Source: Modicisalibacter sp033446685
GTDB lineage: Bacteria; Pseudomonadota; Gammaproteobacteria; Pseudomonadales; Halomonadaceae
Assembly: GCF_033446685.1 (NCBI RefSeq)
Contig: NZ_JAWQLY010000013.1
Coordinates: forward strand, 45,544-109,543
Length of the DNA stretch: 64,000 nucleotides
Direction: 5' to 3'
How positions within the stretch are numbered: position 1 is the stretch's first letter; each line of letters begins with the position of its first letter. The notes beneath the pieces are model-generated. The model saw only the letters and a program-made list of their open reading frames with translations, was not told the origin of the DNA and did not search any database. The position numbers and the translations under genes are program-made. Of the stretch, positions 42,385-60,500 are shown piece by piece.

Positions 42385-42404
42385 ACAGGGAAGCCAACAT
42401 GCGC

Positions 42405-42434
42405 AGAAAAGGGGGCTCCTTGCGGAGCCCCCTT
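42405..42434 (-). terminator. Terminator of the str operon (after tuf)
   Basis: An 11-bp perfect stem AAGGGGGCTCC / GGAGCCCCCTT with a four-base loop (42409-42434), followed on the minus strand by TTTTC. It separates tuf from the S10 promoter. Confidence 0.88.
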
Positions 42435-42455
42435 CGATCATCAGAAGTCCGAGAC

Positions 42456-43649
<1,194 letters not shown>

Positions 43650-43678
43650 TGCTATAACCTCTTTACGTTAGCTAACGG

Positions 43679-45799
43679 TTAACCGTTCTGGTTGATGACG
43701 GCTTCAACGACGCTGGACGGCGCCTCTTCGTAATTCGCAAACTCCATGGTGTAGCTTGCGCGGCCCTGGGTCTGAGAACGCAGATCGGTCGCGTAACCGA
43801 ACATCTCAGCCAACGGAACCGTGGCGCGGATGACCTTGCCCATAGAGGAGTCATCCATGCCCTGTACAAGGCCACGACGGCGGTTCAGGTCGCCCATGAC
43901 ATCACCCATGAAATCCTCGGGGGTCACGACCTCGACCTTCATCACCGGCTCCAGCAGGACGGCCTTGGCCTTGCGAGCCCCTTCCTTGACCGCCATCGAA
44001 GAGGCGATCTTGAACGCGGTCTCGTTGGAGTCCACGTCATGGTAGGAACCGTCGAACAGCGTAACCTTGACGTCGATCATCGGGTAACCCGCGATGACAC
44101 CGTTCTGCAGCTGCTCATAGGCCCCTTTCTCGACGGCCGGCACGTATTCCTTGGGAACCACACCGCCGACGATCTCGGACGCGAACTTGAAGTGCATGTC
44201 CTCGTCCTCGCCCTTGTCTTCGGCCGTCAACGGCTCGATGCGCAGGTGCACGTGACCGTACTGACCGCGACCGCCCGACTGACGAACGAACTTGCCTTCC
44301 TGCTCGACACTGTGACGAATGGTCTCGCGATAGGCCACCTGCGGCTTGCCGATGTTGGCCTCGACCTTGAACTCGCGACGCATGCGGTCGACGAGGATGT
44401 CGAGATGCAGCTCGCCCATGCCGGAGATGATGGTCTGGCCGGTCTCTTCGTCGGTCTGGACGCGGAACGACGGGTCTTCCTGAGCCAGCTTGCCCAGTGC
44501 GACGCCCATCTTCTCCTGATCGGCCTTGGACTTCGGCTCGACCGCCACCGAGATGACCGGATCCGGGAACTCCATGCGCTCCAGAACGATCTTCTCGTTG
44601 ATGTCGCACAGGGTGTCACCGGTGGTGACGTCCTTGAGACCGATACAGGCCGCGATGTCACCCGCCAGAACTTCCTTGATTTCTTCACGGGAGTTGGCGT
44701 GCATCTGGACGATACGGCCCACGCGCTCTTTTTTCTGTTTAACAGAGTTGTAAACGCTGTCACCAGACTTGAGCACGCCGGAATAGACGCGAATGAAGGT
44801 CAGGGTACCGACGAACGGATCGGTAGCGATCTTGAAGGCCAGGGCCGAGAACGGCGCACTGTCGTCCGCTTCACGCGTGGCGATGGTGCCGTCCTTGTCG
44901 TCCAGCTCACCCTCGATGGCCTTGACCTCGGTGGGTGACGGCATGTACTCGATGACGCCATCGAGAACCGCCTGAACGCCCTTGTTCTTGAACGCGGAGC
45001 CACACGTGACCAGGACGATCTCGTTGTCCAGGGTGCGACGACGCAGGCCGGCCTTGATCTCGGCGATCGTCAGCTCACCACCTTCGAGGTACTTCTCGGT
45101 CAATTCCTCGGACGCCTCGGCGGCGGCCTCGACCATTTCCTCGCGGTACTTCTCGGCGGTTTCCTGCAGGTCAGCCGGAATGTCGACCAACTCGTAGTTC
45201 ATGCCGTGGTTGGCTTCGTCCCACAGGATCGCCTTCATCTCGATCAGATCGATGACGCCCTTGAAGTCATCCTCCGCGCCCCAGTTGATCTGGATCGGCA
45301 CGGCGTTGGCGCCCAGCCGGCTCTTCAGCTGGTCGATGACCATGAAGAAATCGGCACCGGCACGGTCCATCTTGTTGACGAACACCATGCGCGGGACTTC
45401 GTACTTGTTGGCCTGACGCCAGACCGTCTCGGTCTGCGGCTGAACGCCGGAGCTGCCGCACAGCACGACGACTGCACCGTCGAGCACGCGCAGGGAGCGC
45501 TCGACTTCGATGGTGAAGTCGACGTGCCCCGGGGTGTCGATGATGTTGATGCGATGCTCATCGAACTGCTTGCTCATGCCCTGCCAGAAGCAGGTGGTCG
45601 CCGCGGAGGTGATCGTTATGCCACGCTCCTGCTCCTGCTCCATCCAGTCCATGGTGGCAGCGCCCTCATGGACCTCGCCGACCTTGTGGGACAGACCGGT
45701 ATAGAACAGGACACGCTCGGTAGTGGTGGTCTTCCCGGCGTCGACGTGGGCCACGATACCGATATTGCGGTAACGCTTAAGTGGTGTCTTACGTGCCAC
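43679..45799 (-). CDS. fusA: Elongation factor G
   Basis: The translocase GTPase, 706 residues: G1 AHVDAGKTT, switch region MEQEQERGITITSAATT, DTPGHVDF, NKMDRAG, then domains II-V (GMGELHLDI in domain III; GDVMGDLNRRRG near the C-terminus). The start codon is GTG at 45799 with GGGAG upstream. Nineteen bases after rpsG in the str operon. Confidence 0.98.
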   Translation of the reverse strand: MARKTPLKRYRNIGIVAHVDAGKTTTTERVLFYTGLSHKVGEVHEGAATMDWMEQEQERGITITSAATTCFWQGMSKQFDEHRINIIDTPGHVDFTIEVERSLRVLDGAVVVLCGSSGVQPQTETVWRQANKYEVPRMVFVNKMDRAGADFFMVIDQLKSRLGANAVPIQINWGAEDDFKGVIDLIEMKAILWDEANHGMNYELVDIPADLQETAEKYREEMVEAAAEASEELTEKYLEGGELTIAEIKAGLRRRTLDNEIVLVTCGSAFKNKGVQAVLDGVIEYMPSPTEVKAIEGELDDKDGTIATREADDSAPFSALAFKIATDPFVGTLTFIRVYSGVLKSGDSVYNSVKQKKERVGRIVQMHANSREEIKEVLAGDIAACIGLKDVTTGDTLCDINEKIVLERMEFPDPVISVAVEPKSKADQEKMGVALGKLAQEDPSFRVQTDEETGQTIISGMGELHLDILVDRMRREFKVEANIGKPQVAYRETIRHSVEQEGKFVRQSGGRGQYGHVHLRIEPLTAEDKGEDEDMHFKFASEIVGGVVPKEYVPAVEKGAYEQLQNGVIAGYPMIDVKVTLFDGSYHDVDSNETAFKIASSMAVKEGARKAKAVLLEPVMKVEVVTPEDFMGDVMGDLNRRRGLVQGMDDSSMGKVIRATVPLAEMFGYATDLRSQTQGRASYTMEFANYEEAPSSVVEAVINQNG

Positions 45800-45817
45800 G
45801 ATGGGACTCCCGTTGAT

Positions 45818-46288
45818 TTAGAAGCGGTAGTGAGAGAAGGCCTTGTTGGCTTCTGCCATGCGATGCACGTCTTCACGCTTCTTCACGGCAGCACCCTTGC
45901 CTTCGGCGGCGTCCAGCATTTCGCCAGCCAGACGCAGCACCATGGTCTTCTCACCACGGTTGCGGGCGGCGTCGACCAGCCAGCGCATGGCCAGCGCCTG
46001 ACGCCGCGAGGGACGTACTTCCACGGGCACTTGATAAGTCGCACCACCAACACGGCGTGACTTGACCTCGACCATCGGCTGGATCGCTTCCAGCGCCTTG
46101 TCGAAGATTTCCAGCGGCGCATCTTTCCCGCGCTCGGCAACCCGGTCCAGCGCACCGTATACGATACGCTCAGCTACAGATTTCTTGCCGCCGTACATCA
46201 AGTGGTTCATGAACTTAGCCAGGCGCTCGCTTCCGAATTTAGGATCCGGAAGGATCTCGCGCTTAGCGGCAACTCTTCTTCTAGGCAT
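45818..46288 (-). CDS. rpsG: 30S ribosomal protein S7
   Basis: A 156-residue 16S 3'-domain assembly initiator and, in E. coli, repressor of the str operon. It begins MPRRRVAAKREILPDPKFGS and contains LAKFMNHLMYGGKKSVAE and a C-terminal HRMAEANKAFSHYRF. A 144-base spacer separates it from rpsL, where the E. coli S7-binding site lies; here I see only a weak hairpin near 46305-46318. Confidence 0.98.
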   Translation of the reverse strand: MPRRRVAAKREILPDPKFGSERLAKFMNHLMYGGKKSVAERIVYGALDRVAERGKDAPLEIFDKALEAIQPMVEVKSRRVGGATYQVPVEVRPSRRQALAMRWLVDAARNRGEKTMVLRLAGEMLDAAEGKGAAVKKREDVHRMAEANKAFSHYRF

Positions 46289-46432
46289 GATAAGCCCTCA
46301 ATTGAAGGGTCCTTCAGGTAAACCCGAGACTCGCGCGCCGAAGCCTACAACCGCGGGCGCCGCTCGACCTTACTCTTATCTGACCGTTGTTACGCTTGAA
46401 ATAGTTACGCTGATATTGCGACGTCCGGACCG

Positions 46433-46807
46433 TTAGGTCTTGGGACGCTTGGTGCCGTACTTGGAACGGCCCTGCCGGCGGTTCTGCACGCCCGAGGTAT
46501 CGAGTGCGCCACGCACGGTGTGATAACGCACGCCCGGCAAGTCCTTTACACGGCCGCCACGAATCAGGACCACGGAGTGTTCCTGAAGATTGTGACCTTC
46601 ACCGCCGATATAGGAGGTGACTTCGTAGCCGTTGGTCAGGCGAACGCGGCACACCTTACGCAGTGCTGAGTTCGGCTTCTTCGGCGTCGTGGTGTACACG
46701 CGGGTGCAGACCCCGCGGCGCTGCGGGCAGGCCTCAAGCGCCGGCACGTCGCTCTTGGCGGCCTGGCGCTTGCGCGGCTTGCGCACGAGCTGGTTGATCG
46801 TTGCCAT
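46433..46807 (-). CDS. rpsL: 30S ribosomal protein S12
   Basis: A 124-residue decoding-site protein beginning MATINQLVRKPRKRQ. The streptomycin-relevant lysines are wild type in TTTPKKPNSALRK and GGRVKDLPGVRYH. The ATG at 46807 gives exactly the usual length; the longer frame upstream is not conserved. First gene of the str operon. Confidence 0.98.
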   Translation of the reverse strand: MATINQLVRKPRKRQAAKSDVPALEACPQRRGVCTRVYTTTPKKPNSALRKVCRVRLTNGYEVTSYIGGEGHNLQEHSVVLIRGGRVKDLPGVRYHTVRGALDTSGVQNRRQGRSKYGTKRPKT

Positions 46808-46884
46808 ATCTGTAGCTGTCTCCAATGGTTGCCTTGCCTTAATAGCAAGCGCGGGCGTACCCACCCCACTATTAAAGGCTGGGC

Positions 46885-46938
46885 ATTCTAAAGTCTCGCC
46901 ACGAGCGGCGTCAAGGCCGACACCGCAAGGTGCCGGCC
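46885..46938 (-). promoter_or_regulatory. str operon promoter overlapping a hairpin after rpoC
   Basis: On the minus strand TTGACG (46914-46909), an 18-base spacer and TAGAAT (46890-46885) form a sigma-70 promoter for rpsL. Just upstream, GGCCGGCACC-TTGC-GGTGTCGGCC (46938-46915) makes a stable hairpin 17 bases after the rpoC stop; it has only TT after it, so termination may be partial. Confidence 0.65.
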
Positions 46939-46954
46939 CCTCCCACGCAATGCC

Positions 46955-51172
<4,218 letters not shown>

Positions 51173-51201
51173 GGGGTCGCTCCGTTGCGGAGTTGTCATG
51201 A

Positions 51202-51229
51202 GCGGGGCCCGAATTCAGCGGGGCCCCGC
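51202..51229 (-). promoter_or_regulatory. Hairpin in the rpoB-rpoC spacer
   Basis: Nine-bp perfect arms GCGGGGCCC / GGGCCCCGC enclose a ten-base loop containing GAATTC. It lies 27 bases after the rpoB stop, with no T tract, so it is more likely an RNA-processing or stabilising element than a terminator. Confidence 0.5.
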
Positions 51230-51256
51230 GGACCGTCATTGTTCAGCGTCGGGCGT

Positions 51257-55333
<4,077 letters not shown>

Positions 55334-55383
55334 CTGTATTCCCCAGCTTGTTCACCATGGGTGACCGATGCGTGGTCGGCGCC

Positions 55384-55531
55384 GCCTGCCGGGGCTACCC
55401 CGTCAGGCGCTGACGGCAAGCCCCCGGAAGAGGCTCGCCGTCGGAATTCGCTTAGCGACTTATCGGCCGTTTTAGCTACACGATAGGACGCTAGTGACAA
55501 CAGAAAAAGGCCGGCAGCGGGTGTCCCGCCA
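55384..55531 (-). promoter_or_regulatory. Structured rplL-rpoB spacer: attenuator and processing-type hairpins
   Basis: Three elements lie in order on the minus strand. First, a GCGGG-ACA-CCCGC stem followed by TGCCGGCC and five T (55531-55504), placed like the partial terminator that lowers rpoBC expression in E. coli. Second, GACGGCGAGCC paired with GGCTTGCCGTC (55442-55412), resembling an RNase III site. Third, a GCCTG..GGGG / CCCC..CAGGC hairpin (55408-55384). Function is inferred from position. Confidence 0.5.
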
Positions 55532-55578
55532 CCAGCCAGGGAAGCTTACGCAGCGCGTGAAGCCTCGCAGCGCAAGGG

Positions 55579-55953
55579 TTACTTGAGCTCCACAGACGCG
55601 CCCGCTTCTTCCAGCTTCTTCTTGGCTTCTTCGGCATCGTCCTTGGACATTGCTTCCTTGATGGTCGCCGGAGCGCCGTCGACGGCACCCTTGGCTTCCT
55701 TCAGGCCAAGACCGGTGATCTCGCGAACCACCTTGATGACGTTGACTTTCTTGTCGCCGGCAGCGGTCAGGACCAGGTCGAACTCGGTCTGCTCTTCGGC
55801 GGCAGCGGCTTCACCGCCGGCGCCCGGGCCAGCCACGACGGCAGCTGCGGCGGATACGCCGAACTTCTCTTCCATCGCTTCGATCAGCTCGGCGACTTCC
55901 ATCACGGACATGTCGGCGACGGCGTTGATGATGTCTTCTTTGGTCAGTGCCAT
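55579..55953 (-). CDS. rplL: 50S ribosomal protein L7/L12
   Basis: The 124-residue multicopy stalk protein that recruits translation GTPases. It has the helical N-terminal dimer domain, an Ala/Gly-rich hinge (AAAAVVAGPGAGGEAAAAEE) and the C-terminal domain KVNVIKVVREITGLGLKEAK. Pairs with L10 (rplJ), 90 bases upstream. Confidence 0.98.
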   Translation of the reverse strand: MALTKEDIINAVADMSVMEVAELIEAMEEKFGVSAAAAVVAGPGAGGEAAAAEEQTEFDLVLTAAGDKKVNVIKVVREITGLGLKEAKGAVDGAPATIKEAMSKDDAEEAKKKLEEAGASVELK

Positions 55954-56043
55954 GTTTGCTTTCCTAAACTTTGCGGAGCGCCCCGTAGCGGGTTCGGCGC
56001 TCGATAACGGGAACTACGATTCAGGCTGCGGTGAGCAGGCGCC

Positions 56044-56547
56044 TCAAGCGGCCTGTTCCTGCTTCTGATCGCGCAGCGCAGCGAGGGTACGCACGAGCTT
56101 GCCGGCAGAAGCTTCCTTCATGACGGACATCAGCTTGGCGATTGCCTCATCGCGTGTCGGCAGCGTTGCCAGACGGTCGAGATCGGCGGCCGGGATGAAC
56201 TCACCCTCGTAGGCCAGCGCCTTGACTTCGAAGTCCGACTGATTCTTGGCGAACTCCTTGAACAGACGAGCGGCGGCGCCCGGATGCTCATAGGAGAAGG
56301 CCAACATGGTCGGACCGACGAACGTCTCGTTCAGGCACTCCCAGGGAGTACCAGACAGCGCACGGCGTGCCAGCGTGTTGCGGACAACACGGATTTGCAC
56401 GCCATTCTCGCGAGCCTGCTTGCGCAATACGGTCATTGCGCCAACATCGACGCCGCGAGAGTCGGCGACTACAACGGAGAGAGCGTCCTTCGCTGCCTCA
56501 CTGACCTCAGCAACTATCGCTTTCTTGCCTTCGAGACCTAGTGGCAC
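56044..56547 (-). CDS. rplJ: 50S ribosomal protein L10
   Basis: A 167-residue stalk base protein that binds L7/L12 dimers through its C-terminal helix and, with L12, represses its own operon. It begins MPLGLEGKKAIVAEVSEAAK, with VVADSRGVDVGAMTVLRKQAR. The start is the GTG at 56547, eight bases after AAGGAG; a GTG nine bases upstream lies too close to that ribosome site. Confidence 0.97.
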   Translation of the reverse strand: MPLGLEGKKAIVAEVSEAAKDALSVVVADSRGVDVGAMTVLRKQARENGVQIRVVRNTLARRALSGTPWECLNETFVGPTMLAFSYEHPGAAARLFKEFAKNQSDFEVKALAYEGEFIPAADLDRLATLPTRDEAIAKLMSVMKEASAGKLVRTLAALRDQKQEQAA

Positions 56548-56797
56548 AGTGTTCACTCCTTCGTGCCGAGGCGCTTGCGAACAAGACTGCCCCGGTGGTT
56601 ACCTTCTCGACCCGCCTTCGTCAGGCGGGTCGCGGAATGATGGTGCTCACCAGTGAACTGGCGGGTGCACCATCTGCGCAGGCGACCGTTAAGCCATTAA
56701 GTCACCCAGGGATGACGCCTGCGGTCTTTGACGGCGCCCCGCCAGCGCTGCGCTGACAGCGCACGGGGACCGCAAAGTTACTGCCTGGTACGACACG
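56548..56797 (-). promoter_or_regulatory. rplJ leader (L10-type leader region)
   Basis: A 250-base gene-free spacer between rplA and rplJ. It contains a strong hairpin with arms CGACCCGCC (56609-56617) and GGCGGGTCG (56625-56633). The same location holds the L10-L12-binding autoregulatory leader in many bacteria. I cannot verify the kink-turn by eye. Confidence 0.5.
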
Positions 56798-57490
56798 TCA
56801 GATATACGCAGAGTGATCGACGGTCAGACCCGGGCCCATGGTCGTGGACAGGGTCATTTTCTTGAAGTAGATACCCTTCGAGGTGCTCGGCTTGAGGCGC
56901 TTGAGGTCGTTGACCAGCGCGTCGAGGTTGCCACGGATGGCATCGGCCGAGAAATCCACCTTACCCAGCGTGGAATGGATGATGCCGTTCTTGTCGGTAC
57001 GGAAACGCACCTGACCCGCCTTGGCATTCTTGACCGCGGTCGCCACGTCGGGCGTCACGGTACCCACCTTGGGGTTGGGCATCAGGCCACGCGGACCGAG
57101 GATCTGGCCCAGCTGGCCGACGACGCGCATCGCGTCGGGAGAGGCGATGACCACGTCGAAGTCGAGGTTGCCCTTCTTGACCTGTTCGGCGAGATCGTCC
57201 ATGCCGACGATATCGGCACCGGCTTCCTTGGCCGCTTCCTCGTTGGCACCCTGGGTAAAGACGGCAACGCGCACGTCCTTGCCGGTACCGTTGGGCATGA
57301 CGGTCGCGCCACGCACCACCTGATCGGATTTACGCGGATCGACGCCCAGGTTGATGGCGACGTCGAGCGACTCCTTGAAGTTGACCTTGGACAGCTCGGA
57401 GAGCAGTGCCACGGCTTCGTCTACCGAGTAGACCTTGGAGGCATCGACTTTCTCGCGGAACAACTGCGCGCGCTTGGACAGTTTAGCCAT
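56798..57490 (-). CDS. rplA: 50S ribosomal protein L1
   Basis: A 230-residue stalk protein controlling E-site tRNA release and, in E. coli, repressor of rplK-rplA. It contains ILGPRGLMPNPKVGTVTPDV and GIYFKKMTLSTTMGPGLTVD. It starts two bases after the rplK stop. Confidence 0.98.
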   Translation of the reverse strand: MAKLSKRAQLFREKVDASKVYSVDEAVALLSELSKVNFKESLDVAINLGVDPRKSDQVVRGATVMPNGTGKDVRVAVFTQGANEEAAKEAGADIVGMDDLAEQVKKGNLDFDVVIASPDAMRVVGQLGQILGPRGLMPNPKVGTVTPDVATAVKNAKAGQVRFRTDKNGIIHSTLGKVDFSADAIRGNLDALVNDLKRLKPSTSKGIYFKKMTLSTTMGPGLTVDHSAYI

Positions 57491-57492
57491 GA

Positions 57493-57924
57493 TCAGAGAC
57501 CCTCCACGTTGAGGCCCATGCTACGGGCGCTGCCGGCGATGGTGCGCACGGCGGCGTCGAGATCGCCGGCCGTCATGTCCGGCTCCTTGGTCTTGGCGAT
57601 CTCTTCGAGCTGTTCGCGGGTCACGGTGCCGACCTTGTTCTTGTTCGGCTCACCCGAGCCGGACTTGATACCAGCCGCTTTCTTGAGCAGCACGGCAGCA
57701 GGCGGCGTCTTGGTGACGAACGTGAAACTGCGGTCGGAGTAGACGGTGATCACGACCGGAGTCGGCAGACCCGGCTCGATATCCTGCGTCTCGGCGTTGA
57801 AGGCCTTGCAGAATTCCATGATGTTGACGCCGTGCTGGCCCAGCGCGGGGCCCACGGGGGGACTCGGGTTGGCCTTGCCCGCTGCAACCTGCAGCTTGAT
57901 GTAGGCCTGGACTTTCTTAGCCAT
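57493..57924 (-). CDS. rplK: 50S ribosomal protein L11
   Basis: A 143-residue protein of the GTPase-associated centre, needed for stringent response. It begins MAKKVQAYIKLQVAAGKANP with PPVGPALGQHGVNIMEFCK (thiostrepton-contact proline region intact). Follows nusG after an 88-base spacer. Confidence 0.98.
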   Translation of the reverse strand: MAKKVQAYIKLQVAAGKANPSPPVGPALGQHGVNIMEFCKAFNAETQDIEPGLPTPVVITVYSDRSFTFVTKTPPAAVLLKKAAGIKSGSGEPNKNKVGTVTREQLEEIAKTKEPDMTAGDLDAAVRTIAGSARSMGLNVEGL

Positions 57925-58012
57925 GATGAACTCCAGTTGGGTAGTAGCGCCTCGCGGCTCCCCGGGTTAACGAACCGCCTCGGCGGTCCGACGAAAACAG
58001 TGGCGAGGGACG

Positions 58013-58546
58013 TCAGTCCTTCTCGACCTGGGCGAACTCGAGTTCCACCGGCGTCGAGCGACCGAAGATCAGTACGCTGACATGCAGGCGGCTCTTCTCG
58101 TAGTTGACCTCTTCGACCACGCCGTTGAAGTCGGCGAACGGGCCGTCGACGACGCGCACCGCCTCGCCCGGCTCGAATAGCGTCTTGGGCCGCGGCTTGT
58201 CGGTGCCATCCTGCACGCGGCGCAGGATACCGTCGGCTTCCTTCTGGGTGATCGGCGCCGGCTTTTCCGGCGTGCCGCCAATGAACCCCATCACCCGCGG
58301 GGTCTCATTGACCAGGTGCCAGGTCTGGTCGTTCATTTCCATCTCGACCAGCACGTAGCCGGGATAGAACTTGCGCTCGCTCTTGCGCCGCTTGCCGTCA
58401 CGCATCTCGACGACTTCTTCGGTCGGCACCAGGATCTCGCCGAACTGATCCTCCATGCCATAAAGCTTCACGCGCTCGATGAGCGAGCGCATGACATGCT
58501 TCTCGAAACCGGAGTAGGCGTGTACGACGTACCAACGCTTGGACAT
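58013..58546 (-). CDS. nusG: Transcription antitermination/termination factor NusG
   Basis: A 177-residue regulator that bridges RNA polymerase with Rho or S10. The N-terminal NGN domain begins MSKRWYVVHAYSGFEKHV and includes FYPGYVLVEMEMNDQTWHLV; the C-terminal KOW domain reads FEPGEAVRVVDGPFADFNGVVEEVNYEKSRL in its two conserved parts. TTAGGAGATTCC precedes the ATG. Eight bases after secE. Confidence 0.98.
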   Translation of the reverse strand: MSKRWYVVHAYSGFEKHVMRSLIERVKLYGMEDQFGEILVPTEEVVEMRDGKRRKSERKFYPGYVLVEMEMNDQTWHLVNETPRVMGFIGGTPEKPAPITQKEADGILRRVQDGTDKPRPKTLFEPGEAVRVVDGPFADFNGVVEEVNYEKSRLHVSVLIFGRSTPVELEFAQVEKD

Positions 58547-58554
58547 GGAATCTC

Positions 58555-58923
58555 CTAACCGATGATGCCGGACATGGCCCAGCCCAACAGGGTGTCAATC
58601 AGCCACAGCATCAACCCCACCAGCAGCACGGCAACCAAAACGATGATGGTCGTCTGCACGGTCTCCTGGCGCGTGGGCCAGACGACGCGCTGGATCTCTT
58701 TGCGTGAGCTGCGAGCCAGCTCGATAAGATCCCGCCCCTTGGCGGTGGTCAGCGCCACGGCTGCGGCGGCGAGGCCCAGGGCCACTACGCCCAGCACGCG
58801 GTACAGCATGGCCTGATCGGCAAAGTAACTGTTGCCAACCACAGCCAGTGCGGCGAGGATGACGGCTACTGTCCACTTGAGACCGTCGTGGCGCGACTCC
58901 TGCACCTCGGCGTTTTGCTTCAT
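58555..58923 (-). CDS. secE: Preprotein translocase subunit SecE
   Basis: A 122-residue translocon subunit of the three-helix type found in gammaproteobacteria: predicted membrane helices near 15-32, 40-58 and 92-115, with the conserved amphipathic segment ARSSRKEIQRVVWPTRQETVQTT before the last. The ATG at 58923 (GAGGAG upstream) gives the expected length; the longer frame overlaps tRNA-Trp. Confidence 0.95.
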   Translation of the reverse strand: MKQNAEVQESRHDGLKWTVAVILAALAVVGNSYFADQAMLYRVLGVVALGLAAAAVALTTAKGRDLIELARSSRKEIQRVVWPTRQETVQTTIIVLVAVLLVGLMLWLIDTLLGWAMSGIIG

Positions 58924-58996
58924 GACGATGGAACTCCTCAAGGCACAGCAAGCGAAAAGACGGAAGTATATGGAATAACGCCAGCCTGGGGAAGAC

Positions 58997-59072
<76 letters not shown>

Positions 59073-59125
59073 GCATTCTGAAAACGTAAGTGCCTATTGC
59101 AGGCAGTGACGCTACAGCGGGCAGA

Positions 59126-59154
59126 ATGATACCCAACACACTCTGCCTTGACAA
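59126..59154 (-). promoter_or_regulatory. Sigma-70 promoter of tRNA-Trp-secE-nusG
   Basis: On the minus strand TTGTCA (59154-59149), a 17-base spacer and TATCAT (59131-59126). It sits between the upstream tRNA operon terminator and tRNA-Trp, in the place where a second tuf gene is found in relatives. Confidence 0.75.
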
Positions 59155-59183
59155 CCCTTTCCATCCCTATCCGGGTAGAAAGA

Positions 59184-59211
59184 CAAAAGGCGAGCTCGCG
59201 CTCGCCTTTTG
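59184..59211 (-). terminator. Terminator of the tRNA-Tyr-Gly-Thr operon
   Basis: Perfect 11-base arms CAAAAGGCGAG / CTCGCCTTTTG with a six-base loop, T tracts on both strands, six bases after tRNA-Thr in the leftward direction. Confidence 0.85.
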
Positions 59212-59216
59212 CAATG

Positions 59217-59291
59217 TGGAGCTCATGGACGGATTTGAACCGTCGACCTCACCCTTACCAAGGGTGTGCTCTACCCCTGAGCTACATGAGC
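59217..59291 (-). tRNA. tRNA-Thr (GGT)
   Basis: A 75-base cloverleaf on the minus strand with acceptor GCTCATG / CATGAGC, anticodon loop CTTGGTAA (anticodon GGT, threonine) and encoded TCCA end. Third gene of the Tyr-Gly-Thr operon. Confidence 0.96.
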
Positions 59292-59327
59292 CGAACTACC
59301 TTTACACAACTGCACCAGCACAATAAC

Positions 59328-59401
<74 letters not shown>

Positions 59402-59449
59402 CTACCCACTCTGTGCTGCCGGCGCGACACGCTCGTGCCGGCATGAATC

Positions 59450-59533
<84 letters not shown>

Positions 59534-59546
59534 AACGTGGCGGCTA

Positions 59547-59574
59547 ATTCTACCGCCTGGAGCAACACTGTCAA
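59547..59574 (-). promoter_or_regulatory. Sigma-70 promoter of the tRNA-Tyr operon
   Basis: On the minus strand a perfect TTGACA (59574-59569), a 16-base spacer and TAGAAT (59552-59547), with a GC-rich discriminator. The start lies about six bases before tRNA-Tyr. Confidence 0.82.
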
Positions 59575-59660
59575 GACCTTGCTGTACAAAACTCAGTTTT
59601 TACAGCGACTTGAACCATCAGCGAGGCATAAGGCCCGGCCCCAGAACGCCGCGCATTGTG

Positions 59661-60500
59661 TCAAAGCAGCATCGACAATGCAAGGCTTGCGCGTAGCTTT
59701 TCCAGCGCCGCGGGGCTCGGCACCTGCGGCGCGCCGGACAACCGCCCGGCACGCTCGGCGGCGGTCAGGGGGAAGCTCGCCTCGAGCCCGGCATAGACCA
59801 TGTCGGGCCAGAGTGCGTGGGGCACCCGCAATCCGCGCGAAACGACTCGGGCGTCGCCGCCGGTCACCAGCAGCGGCAGGGCCACGCCCTCGCGGTCGCA
59901 AACTTCACTGTAGATGCGATTCACGGCGCTGACGGCGGCCATGAAGATGCCGTGATTGACCGCCGCCGCGGTATTTCTTCCCGGCAGTAGCAGGCTGTCG
60001 GCCTCGCTGTCGGGATCGATCGCCACATTGCGCGTGCCGAGCTTGAGGCTGTCCTTCATCAGGCGCAGGCCGGGCACGATATAGCCACCCAGGTGACGCC
60101 CGCCGGGCAGCACGAAATCGATGGTGATCGCGCTACCACAGTCGACCGTGCAACATCCTCCGGTCAGGTGATAGCCCGCCAACGCGCCCATCCAGCGATC
60201 GACGCCAAGCCGCTCCGGCTCTTCGTAGCCGCAACTGACGCCCAACGCCTCGCTGGTCGAATGAGCCACGTGCACGACACCGACCTGACGCCGCAGCAGA
60301 ACCACGGTCTCCTCGAGGACGGCACGCCTGGCGACGCTAGAGATCCGTACCGTGCTCACCACGTCAAGATCGGGGATGTCGGCTCCGGGCCGCCACTCCT
60401 CGCGGGTCCATACCGCCCCGCGCGAACGGATCTCGCTGCTGGCCACGTCCTTCAAGCGCCACTTGGAAAGCGTGTTGCCGATATCCAGATCCAGGATCAT
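59661..60500 (-). CDS. coaX: Type III pantothenate kinase CoaX
   Basis: Phosphorylates pantothenate in the first step of coenzyme A synthesis. The 279-residue ASKHA-fold enzyme shows the phosphate loop LDLDIGNTLSKWR, the pantothenate-binding RLGVDRWMGALAGY and the second phosphate region CCTVDCGSAITIDFV. These match CoaX, which lacks the P-loop of CoaA. The ATG overlaps the birA stop by four bases, the usual birA-coaX coupling in Pseudomonas and relatives. Confidence 0.96.
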   Translation of the reverse strand: MILDLDIGNTLSKWRLKDVASSEIRSRGAVWTREEWRPGADIPDLDVVSTVRISSVARRAVLEETVVLLRRQVGVVHVAHSTSEALGVSCGYEEPERLGVDRWMGALAGYHLTGGCCTVDCGSAITIDFVLPGGRHLGGYIVPGLRLMKDSLKLGTRNVAIDPDSEADSLLLPGRNTAAAVNHGIFMAAVSAVNRIYSEVCDREGVALPLLVTGGDARVVSRGLRVPHALWPDMVYAGLEASFPLTAAERAGRLSGAPQVPSPAALEKLRASLALSMLL

